Origin: Prevotella micans DSM 21469 = JCM 16134
GTDB lineage: Bacteria > Bacteroidota > Bacteroidia > Bacteroidales > Bacteroidaceae
Length of the DNA stretch: 32,140 nucleotides
Assembly: GCF_000614105.1 (NCBI RefSeq)
Contig: NZ_BAKH01000032.1
Coordinates: forward strand, 1 to 32,140
Reading direction: 5' to 3'
A program made the translations under genes and the position numbers. The notes under the pieces are model-generated. The model worked only from the letters and a program-made list of their open reading frames with translations, ran no database searches and was not told the DNA's origin. Of this stretch, positions 8,073 through 14,615 are shown piece by piece. Numbering within the stretch: the first letter of the stretch is position 1; each line of letters begins with the position of its first letter.

Positions 8073-8597
8073 TCAATTTTTCTGCATACTAAACACGTCA
8101 TGCAATTCCATCATGCCAGTGAAGCGTATTACATCCTTTCCGCTGGGTATAACCGAGAGGTTTATAATTGCGTTATCGAACACTTCCATAACGAGCTGGT
8201 AGCTCTCCTGGTCGGAACGGGTTGACATCATAATTCTAACTCCATTCTTTATTGGTTCTTCGCGATAAGATGTGAGCGGCGCAACAAGATTCAACCCCTG
8301 TCCGCGACCATAAGGCACCTGATATACTCGCCCGAAATATGGCAGAAACAGCCCAACAGAATCGCGACTAACTTCCATTCCCCAGTCTTCACGCAACATC
8401 ACCGATGGACCGCGCAAGGGATACATTCTATCTACGAAAACTTTATATCTCCTCGCTTCCAAGTGGCCTCGCACGGCAGCCGTACGGAATTGCTCCATTT
8501 GAGCCTTGGAAATCGGATTACCCATCGAGTCGTAATACTTTTCGGCACATCCCGCCAATGCGGCGGCGCATAATAGCCAAACAAATAATCTTTTCAT
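8073..8597 (-). CDS. DUF4251-like lipoprotein
   Basis: A 174-residue probable lipoprotein. The signal peptide MKRLFVWLLCAAALAGCAEK ends in a lipobox (LAGC) with Cys16 as the expected lipidated residue, placing the mature protein in the periplasm or at the outer membrane. The rest is a beta-rich domain that resembles DUF4251 of Bacteroidetes: a helical EARRYKVFVDRMYP segment, then LPYFGRVYQVPYGRGQGLNL and a closing INLSVIPSGKDVIRFTGMM. Function is unknown. It lies 17 bases after the gene for a membrane-anchored protein and 18 before the flavodiiron gene. The family call is a pattern match from memory; the lipoprotein signal is directly visible. Confidence 0.72.
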   Translation of the reverse strand: MKRLFVWLLCAAALAGCAEKYYDSMGNPISKAQMEQFRTAAVRGHLEARRYKVFVDRMYPLRGPSVMLREDWGMEVSRDSVGLFLPYFGRVYQVPYGRGQGLNLVAPLTSYREEPIKNGVRIMMSTRSDQESYQLVMEVFDNAIINLSVIPSGKDVIRFTGMMELHDVFSMQKN

Positions 8598-8614
8598 TAT
8601 TGATACCTCCTTTA

Positions 8615-9067
8615 TTATTCAATTTGTTCGATATGTGGGGTTGTCACCTTTTCTATGGATGGGGCGGCCGATTTCACCTGAATGTCCTGCGGCTGCGTTG
8701 GTACGGTTGCAGGCTCAGGCACAGGAGCGGCTTTCGATGCTCCTTCACTTTCAGGATTCTTCTTACTGTAGGTTGCTTCATTGCCGGTTCTTGAATCGGT
8801 TTCGTCTTTAGTTTTCTCTTCGGTGGTGAGCAAATCTTCTTTCGACGGGCGCATGTTTGGCCATAAATAATTACCGATTATGTCGAGCGTATCCAAATCG
8901 GCCTTACGCTGCAGTTCTTCTTCGAGCACCTCCTGTGTTGGTGCAGGTTTATCTTCGGCTATTGCGAAATAGTATATCAATCCCATGACGACAATCATTG
9001 CTGCCCCGCAAAGAACCTTGAAAAAAAGAGTATGAGTGAATTTGGTTTTTCTTCGTTTCTGAGCCAT
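8615..9067 (-). CDS. Single-pass membrane protein, unknown function
   Basis: A 150-residue protein that I do not recognise. A basic N-terminus (MAQKRRKTKF) is followed by one hydrophobic helix (about residues 18-36, VLCGAAMIVVMGLIYYFAI). The rest is a hydrophilic, probably extended or disordered tail rich in Glu, Lys, Pro, Thr and Ala. By the positive-inside rule the tail should be periplasmic. It is the first gene of the leftward operon, with a -7 element about 35 bases upstream. Its layout resembles small envelope-anchoring or scaffold proteins, but no specific role can be claimed. Confidence 0.65.
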   Translation of the reverse strand: MAQKRRKTKFTHTLFFKVLCGAAMIVVMGLIYYFAIAEDKPAPTQEVLEEELQRKADLDTLDIIGNYLWPNMRPSKEDLLTTEEKTKDETDSRTGNEATYSKKNPESEGASKAAPVPEPATVPTQPQDIQVKSAAPSIEKVTTPHIEQIE

Positions 9068-9101
9068 AATAGAAATTAATCCTGTTTGTTTGCTTTGCTT
9101 G

Positions 9102-9109
9102 CAAAGGTA
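9102..9109 (-). promoter_or_regulatory. -7 element of the flavodiiron operon promoter
   Basis: Minus-strand TACCTTTG matches TAnnTTTG, with expected start of transcription near 9095, about 28 bases before the first gene (ATG at 9067). The -33 position has no clear TTTG. Confidence 0.55.
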
Positions 9110-9251
9110 GATATTTCCCTATAGAACACTGAATAAGCTGTTGCACGTTAAGTATAAGTGATTAAATGCTGTTTAATTTTCTGGGTCTGCCTTTGAAATA
9201 ACTTTCAGTTCGAACTTTAATATAATACCATCCGTAAAGGATATATATCTC

Positions 9252-9884
9252 GTGCGCTTCGATATGCAAGGCAACCAGTTGAGCGAGAACAATCTAACAA
9301 AGGATATTCCCGAACGACTTATTACCATCTCAATGTCTAAAGCAGGCAAAGAGTATTCACTGAAGTATCTCATGGCCTCGCATCACGTCATGACCGATGG
9401 CACCGACTACTTCTATCTCGGCGAAGCTTTCTATCCCACCTATACCACTACTCGCGTAGGCAACATGGTAACCACTGTCTTTAACGGATATGCCTATACG
9501 CACGCCGTTCTGGCCAAGTTCAACGAGCAGGGGGAGCTCATCTGGGACAATTGCTTCAAGATGGAACCCGGCAACCGACCGATGTACGTTAAGCGGTTTA
9601 TATCATGCACGATGATGGGAAAGGATGTGAAGTTGATTTTCACCGACGGGAAATGGCTAGTGTCTAAACTCTTCAGAAATACCGACGGTAGCGTCTTGAA
9701 GGACCGTAAAACCGAACGGTTGGAAACCGACGATGCCGATGAAACTGTGAAGAAGGTGAGAAATTCGAACTCACTTCACTGGTACGACGATAACTTCATT
9801 GTGTACGGCACGCAAATAGTTAAGAACAAAGAGACGGGCGAACGGCGCAAAGTATTCTCAATCACGAAATACACAATTAAATAA
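9252..9884 (+). CDS. Hypothetical protein, probably the C-terminal remnant of a larger gene
   Basis: A 210-residue frame with a GTG start and no signal peptide. The frame is open upstream back to a stop at 9174, and those codons read like real protein (NFNIIPSVKDIYL joined to VRFDMQGNQ). There is, however, no ATG or signal sequence, and only the promoter of the divergent operon lies beyond. This suggests a gene that lost its 5' end. An AAAGGA at 9236-9241 could still let the GTG be used. The remaining protein has alternating beta-like segments (FYLGEAFYPTY, KLIFTDGKWLVSKL, FIVYGTQI). I do not recognise the family. The next gene follows after 9 bases. Confidence 0.5.
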   Translation: MRFDMQGNQLSENNLTKDIPERLITISMSKAGKEYSLKYLMASHHVMTDGTDYFYLGEAFYPTYTTTRVGNMVTTVFNGYAYTHAVLAKFNEQGELIWDNCFKMEPGNRPMYVKRFISCTMMGKDVKLIFTDGKWLVSKLFRNTDGSVLKDRKTERLETDDADETVKKVRNSNSLHWYDDNFIVYGTQIVKNKETGERRKVFSITKYTIK

Positions 9885-9893
9885 CTCATCATC

Positions 9894-10406
9894 ATGAAGA
9901 AAGTATTTTCCATTCGGCTGCTTTTCATTATCGCAGTTGCCCTCTTAGTATCGCAGAAGATGCGGGCGCAAGCATTCGATGGCGCCGACGACCATAGAGT
10001 ATATGTAGGCTACTCGCACATCGGCAAGCTATCGGGCGTAGAGCTCGGCTATGAAGAAGGTTTCAACGATTATCTCTCGTGGGGCATACAAGCCAACGTT
10101 CTTTTCACCGGCGATAAGCCCGACGAAGAAGGGAAGTTCCTTGACGCCTACGACGCATCATTCCACTGCAATTTCCACTGGTCGGAAGTTTTCAGACTGC
10201 CCTCTCGGTTCGACGTTTATACTGGCGTTTTAGCAGGTCTTAAAACCATCGGCATTGGTTGCGGCGCACGCTATCATTTCAGCGAAAACTTCGGTATTTA
10301 TGCTGCTGCGCATTATTCGCCCATTTCCACCTTTACGTTAAGCGGCTCAAGAATCTACTACAAAGGCGAGCCGGCTCTCTCTGTCGGGTTGACCATCGGT
10401 TGGTAA
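9894..10406 (+). CDS. Small outer-membrane beta-barrel protein (DUF6646-like)
   Basis: A 170-residue exported protein. A signal peptide (about residues 1-25, ending MRAQA) is followed by alternating amphipathic strands: RVYVGYSHIGKLSGVELGY, DYLSWGIQANVLF, FDVYTGVLAGLKTIGIGCG, NFGIYAAAHYS. It ends in ALSVGLTIGW with a terminal aromatic residue, the pattern of an eight-strand-like outer-membrane barrel. The layout resembles DUF6646 proteins of Bacteroidetes; I am only moderately sure of that name. Function is unknown. It is downstream of the truncated gene by 9 bases and convergent with mcrC. Confidence 0.68.
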   Translation: MKKVFSIRLLFIIAVALLVSQKMRAQAFDGADDHRVYVGYSHIGKLSGVELGYEEGFNDYLSWGIQANVLFTGDKPDEEGKFLDAYDASFHCNFHWSEVFRLPSRFDVYTGVLAGLKTIGIGCGARYHFSENFGIYAAAHYSPISTFTLSGSRIYYKGEPALSVGLTIGW

Positions 10407-10456
10407 GAGTGTCTCCCCCAGACCGCATCCGAAAGCCTATGCTTTGAGCGCAAACA

Positions 10457-10490
10457 GCGCAAGCAAAAGCCATAATGCTTTTGCTTGCGC
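10457..10490. terminator. Long hairpin between convergent genes
   Basis: GCGCAAGCAAAAGC (10457-10470) and its perfect complement (10477-10490) enclose a 6-base loop. This strong 14-bp stem begins one base after the mcrC stop codon. It has no long T run, so termination efficiency is uncertain, but position and symmetry fit a shared terminator. Confidence 0.65.
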
Positions 10491-10491
10491 C

Positions 10492-11745
10492 TTATAGATT
10501 ATCAGAGAGCACTGGTAACGGAACGCATATTTTATAGAATAGCAAGAGGCCATCTATAGCCTTACCGCATAATGTGCCAAGTGATTTGTCCAAGAATGGA
10601 TTACATGCCAACTTATCGAGCGCCCCTTCTTTAGGATATATAATGATACAAGGTACGGGTGATAGGGTTGTTTCTTTAGTTATATTCTTATAACCAAAGT
10701 GCTTCAGAATATACAAATCACGACTATAGCCGCTCAGCTGCCAAATGACATCTTTATCTAAGGGCTTATTTTCATACTTCGGAATATATTTTGTATCTAA
10801 GATGGCCTTGTATTCTTTAGACTTATACAAGAAATCAGGAAATCCCGTCTTACCTTTAAATTGATAAGTAATCTTCTCGCGATAGGCTTCGTGAAGCAGC
10901 CCATATACATAATGCTCATAGAGTAGCGACATATCAAGCCAAAATGGAACGACTTTTCCCTCATCGTTACCTACCTTGCTAATGTTATAATCAAAGAGTC
11001 GAAGGATTAGTTTTGCCAGTCGAATTGCCTCATTGTAATTTGTGAACAACTTGTGAGCGCGTAGTCGCTTCACTTGTTTAATTTCAACCTTGTCGCTGAC
11101 CTCACTAAACAGTGCAAGACTTTTATTCAATCGCAACTTTGCTACAGCTGCGGACCGTTCGTTTAAGCCTTGAAGCAAGCGCTGAGAGAATAAGAGTGCT
11201 TTCTTTATCAGTCTGTTTTCCGGGATGTCGGCCGAATATTCGTCATACTCGCAGAAAACCCTATCGTAGCGCCTAATAGCAATGTTCTGTCGCTCATTCT
11301 TCAAGATGCTAATGCGTCCTCTAACCTTCTTCAGGTTCTCACTTCGACTGACGTATCCTTTCTTCAATTCCCTAATTCTGCTTACAACGCCAAGAAAGTG
11401 TAGCACAAGTAGCGGACTTACGACACTTTGAAGCGCAGGCGCCTTTATGCTCGGCTTGTCAATGTATATCTCGTAGATAGTAGAGAATGACGCTAAGGAT
11501 AAGTCAGAAGTAAAGCAGGTCATAAACATCCTCACGAAGTCGATCTGCTCCATCTTATGCTTTGTCGTTACAATCAAACTTTCTTGCTCATCGATCCATT
11601 CTGCTCCAATTTTGTATGAAGCATAATAGGCTTCAGGCAAATTGTCCGTGCGCTTACACCATTCAACAAGCTCCAACCTGTCATATTTGTCCTCCTTCTT
11701 ACTGACAGGCAATTGTCCATGTTCTTGAAGCAGTATCACACTCAT
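10492..11745 (-). CDS. mcrC: McrC-family restriction endonuclease subunit
   Basis: A 417-residue McrC-like subunit of a modification-dependent restriction system. The N-terminal half is the poorly conserved McrC region that contacts the McrB ring. The C-terminal PD-(D/E)xK nuclease core is visible as Glu277 in LLYEHYVYGLL, Pro-Asp at 303-304 in GFPDFLY, and Asp317-x-Lys319 in AILDTKY. The start ATG overlaps the restored mcrB stop (ATGA), the usual coupling in this system. The nuclease residues look intact, so if mcrB is really intact too, the system should be active against modified DNA. Confidence 0.88.
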   Translation of the reverse strand: MSVILLQEHGQLPVSKKEDKYDRLELVEWCKRTDNLPEAYYASYKIGAEWIDEQESLIVTTKHKMEQIDFVRMFMTCFTSDLSLASFSTIYEIYIDKPSIKAPALQSVVSPLLVLHFLGVVSRIRELKKGYVSRSENLKKVRGRISILKNERQNIAIRRYDRVFCEYDEYSADIPENRLIKKALLFSQRLLQGLNERSAAVAKLRLNKSLALFSEVSDKVEIKQVKRLRAHKLFTNYNEAIRLAKLILRLFDYNISKVGNDEGKVVPFWLDMSLLYEHYVYGLLHEAYREKITYQFKGKTGFPDFLYKSKEYKAILDTKYIPKYENKPLDKDVIWQLSGYSRDLYILKHFGYKNITKETTLSPVPCIIIYPKEGALDKLACNPFLDKSLGTLCGKAIDGLLLFYKICVPLPVLSDNL

Positions 11746-13422
11746 TCTCCCTCTTGCTCCTCTTCTTCGTTGACTTCTTCAATCGTAGCAGCTGCAAATT
11801 GCGCCAGGCCCTAAACGCGGTTTCTTTCTCTTTGCTGCTCACGTTTAAGATACCATCGTTGATATATTCTGCAATAAGTGGCAATACTTCATAGTCCATC
11901 TTGTCTTTTAGCTCCTCTTCTGAAGCGGACATAAAGTAACTATGACCAACCATCAAATCATCTATACCTAAGTCTCCACACTGCTTTTTCCGGATGAATT
12001 CTTCAATGTTATTGAATAATGCGAGCGCTTGATTCTTTAGTGTAGGCTCGGTATAATGTTTCTCTATAACCGACCTGTCAGATTTTAATGTAACAAAAGC
12101 GAAACGCCGGCGCAATGCATAGTCAATCGTGCCCGTACTGCGGTCGGTGGTGTTCATCGTGCCGATGATATATAAATTTTTTGGCACACTGAACAGCTCC
12201 TTGGAATAAGGCAAAGTAACCTGAATAGGATGCTCGCTTCCTTCCCTCTTATCAATTTCTAACAGCGTTATCAATTCGCCGAAGATCTTGGCAACATTGC
12301 CTCGGTTTATTTCGTCAATGATGAGCACAACCTTGTTGTTGCCATGTATTTTGTATTCCTCTTTTACAGCTTCAATGAAAGCCTTGGCGTATGCAGGCCA
12401 ATTGTTTTCCATTCCTTCTCCTATAGCTTGAAGTTTTACTTTTTCTATATTAAGAGGTGATGGACTATGTGTTTCGTCATGTGTGATTGTTGAATGTGTA
12501 CTTCTGCATTTAATGGTAGTATTACCCTCCTCCCACCAAGCATAAAACGAAGATTTTCCTGTAATTGTAGGAATCACTCTCTTGTTCTCGAATCCGTTAA
12601 TCTTATGGTGTAAGTAATCGTTAATACATTCGGTTATATCTTTACTTTCGTCCTCCGTTACAGCTTGGCAGGCCTGCTTAAAGATTCCGTCTTTCGGCTC
12701 GTAGGTTACGCCGACGCTTTCCCCTTGCTCATTTGTTCGCACACGCGGCTTTAACCCCTCAACAAAGTCTTCATAATCTAAAGACTGATGAAACGTAGTA
12801 AAGAAGATGCGCTTACCCGTCAGTTCTTTATATCGCTTTATCACGGTCTCGTGGTCTGTTAAATCTATATCAGTTACGCCCAAAACCTTCAGGCTATACT
12901 GGCCGTATTATAAGTTTTACCGGTTCCCGGCGCACCTTGAATAATTATATTGCGCTTGCGCTCTAATAGGCGTGCACATTTGTTTGTAAATCCCATATTG
13001 TCTATATGTTTTAACCAATTATTAATGTATTTATATCGTTTTGTCCTATTACTGCATGAGGAAAAAGTTCCTTGACTGAAGAGGCGAGGAGGAGGAGGTT
13101 CCTTATAATCCTTTGCCCACGCCAATATTTTGACCCGTCTGAAATTTTTATGAAGAAACTCATCGGTTAGCTCCTTATTAGTAAAGCTATCACTAATAAT
13201 CTGGCATAAAGCAATAGCTTCATGCCCTTTTCGAACAAGCACTATATCACCATTCTTAATCTTATACTTAAAGTTTTTGCATTGATAGTTGTCCCATTCA
13301 CCGACTCCAATAATAGGCTCCTCCCTCTTTAACATCTTCTTGGAATCTATTCTTGCTTTTTCCTTATCTCCATAAGGTTTATACATCTGTATATGCCAAT
13401 ACTTATCCCTATGAATATCCAT
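11742..13422 (-). CDS. mcrB: McrB-family AAA+ GTPase with N-terminal PUA/EVE-like reader, frame interrupted twice
   Basis: Motor subunit that recognises modified DNA and drives McrC cleavage. The first about 110 residues (DKYWHIQMYKPYG, IIGVGEW, GDIVLVRKG, IALCQIISD) resemble a PUA-superfamily/EVE-like modified-base reader. The AAA+ part has Walker A GAPGTGKT, Walker B VVLIIDEINRG and sensor GTMNTTDRS...DYALRRRF. The frame breaks right after Walker A (near 12892, GCC TGA where GCC CTG AAG is expected) and again near 11801-11811. In the third frame the end reads QFAAATIEEVNEEEEQEGE and stops overlapping mcrC. Adding one base at each site gives 560 residues. ATG at 13422 (MDIHRDKYW) is preferred over GTG at 13458. 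Whether the breaks are real or assembly errors is open; see findings. Confidence 0.82.
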
Positions 13423-13454
13423 AATGCTATATATCTTATATTGCTTGCTGCTAA

Positions 13455-14057
13455 TCACCTCTCGCCCTTTACGAACATCTTGCGATAGCGGGAGCCGACA
13501 TTACGGAGCTTGCCATCGGATTCGAGGCGACGGGACAGGCGATAGGCCATCGGACGAGAGATATGAAGGGCCGATTGCAAATCGCCCACGAGAATAAGGG
13601 GCGACTCAGCAAAAAGATGGGCAAGGGCGGCGGCAATTTCCTCATCTGTGGGCATGGTACAAGTTTCGGAACTGTAAGTTCTATTCTCGAACCTGGCGTA
13701 GCTCAGCTCCTTGAGCAGTTGTTTGTCTGGGCGGAAATTAACCGTTCTGACGTATGCGTTGCGAAGCCTGAACTTATGACTGCGCGGGTCTTCGTAGAGT
13801 TCGCCCTTTACGGAGAGCGAGAAATAACCAAGTCCGGGCAGATGAACGCGATTGCCATCCATGAGTTGATTAACCATCTCTGTTTTAAGTGCTTCGAGAG
13901 CTCCCACAAGGTCGGCCTTAGTCATTGTTGTTGCCTTATCGATGAGTTTGGCCAGGGTGGCTATTCCAACGGTACCGTATTCATCGAGCACCACTTTTAG
14001 GGTGCTTTTGTTAGCCAGGGAGCCTGTTGTTCGGAGTAATTTGTAGGGTACTGCCAT
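13455..14057 (-). CDS. HU-related histone-like DNA-binding protein with C-terminal extension
   Basis: A 200-residue member of the Bacteroidetes HU-related family (longer than the about 90 residues of true HU). Residues about 1-125 form the HU/IHF-like domain, with TMTKADLVGALEALKTEM (helices), NRVHLPGLGYFSLSVKG (beta arm base) and NVNFRP-like VRTVNFRPDKQLL. Residues about 135-195 (DEEIAAALAHLFAE, LVGDLQSALHISRPMAYRLSRRLESDG) look like a winged-helix or helix-turn-helix domain. It is the first gene of the operon with mcrB and mcrC: its TGA overlaps the alternative GTG start of mcrB, and the ATG start lies 32 bases on. A strong promoter and four regularly spaced palindromes precede it, which suggests autoregulation and perhaps control of the restriction genes. 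Confidence 0.82.
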   Translation of the reverse strand: MAVPYKLLRTTGSLANKSTLKVVLDEYGTVGIATLAKLIDKATTMTKADLVGALEALKTEMVNQLMDGNRVHLPGLGYFSLSVKGELYEDPRSHKFRLRNAYVRTVNFRPDKQLLKELSYARFENRTYSSETCTMPTDEEIAAALAHLFAESPLILVGDLQSALHISRPMAYRLSRRLESDGKLRNVGSRYRKMFVKGER

Positions 14058-14206
14058 TGTGTTTGATTTTTAAGTGAATCCCGTCCGAGCTTGCTTTATG
14101 TGCGGATGTGCGGGGGTGGGATTACGGTTTCTGCTTTATTTATATACTACTTTCGTCTTCTTTACATAGGGAGTTGTATCATAGGCATACCAAGAAAACT
14201 GAATTA

Positions 14207-14284
14207 TCATCATGATGAAACGATTTTTTTATCATGATGAAACGAATGTGTCATCGTGATGATAATTTTATTTCATCGTGATGA
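14207..14284. repeat. Four 12-bp palindromes at exact 22-bp spacing (putative operators)
   Basis: Near-palindromes begin at 14207 (TCATCATGATGA, perfect), 14229 (TTATCATGATGA), 14251 and 14273 (both TCATCGTGATGA). The spacing is exactly 22 bp, about two DNA turns, so all sites face the same side. Units 1 and 2 share the flank AACGA; units 3 and 4 share TAATT. They lie just downstream of the promoter of the HU-like/mcrBC operon, in its untranslated leader. Confidence 0.85.
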
Positions 14285-14303
14285 TAATTCGATTTCTCGG
14301 TTA

Positions 14304-14334
14304 CAAATATAAGGAGAGTCTATGAGTAATCAAA
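14304..14334 (-). promoter_or_regulatory. Promoter of the HU-like/mcrBC operon
   Basis: Minus-strand TTTG (14334-14331), 19 bases, then TATATTTG (14311-14304): a full match to the Bacteroidetes consensus. Transcription should start near 14297, giving a leader of about 240 bases that contains the four palindromes. Confidence 0.75.
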
Positions 14335-14615
14335 GAGGGATACGGGAGTTGATTAACGTGTATTAGGTTTAAAAGGCGCGGGCATACGGATACCGATTGA
14401 GTATGTGTAGAGACTGGCTGCGTATTTGTTAGTCCGGACGATTGGAATAATCTTTTCCAGGTCTGTCGGGGATAACCGAGTTGGCATTGGCTCTCGAGTG
14501 TTGAGCCAGAGTTCGGTTTACACTGAACTCGCGTTAATTTAATGTAGAAATAGGGTTAAGTGTGAGTTGGTTATTAGCGTCGTTCTGTGTTAATTGGATG
14601 GGGCGAAGGGGGATG
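14335..14615. other. Noncoding gap between addB and the HU-like promoter
   Basis: No gene is supported here. Two modest hairpins occur about 100-130 bases beyond the addB stop (GGCTC/GAGCC near 14489-14507 and GAGTTC/GAACTC near 14510-14530) without T runs; they may weakly terminate the addB transcript. Confidence 0.35.

Noticed and set aside
11699..12883. Separate McrB protein starting at TTG (12883)
   Set aside because: It lacks Walker A, which is in the frame just upstream, and its last about 25 residues are out-of-frame. It is one piece of a frame-interrupted mcrB.
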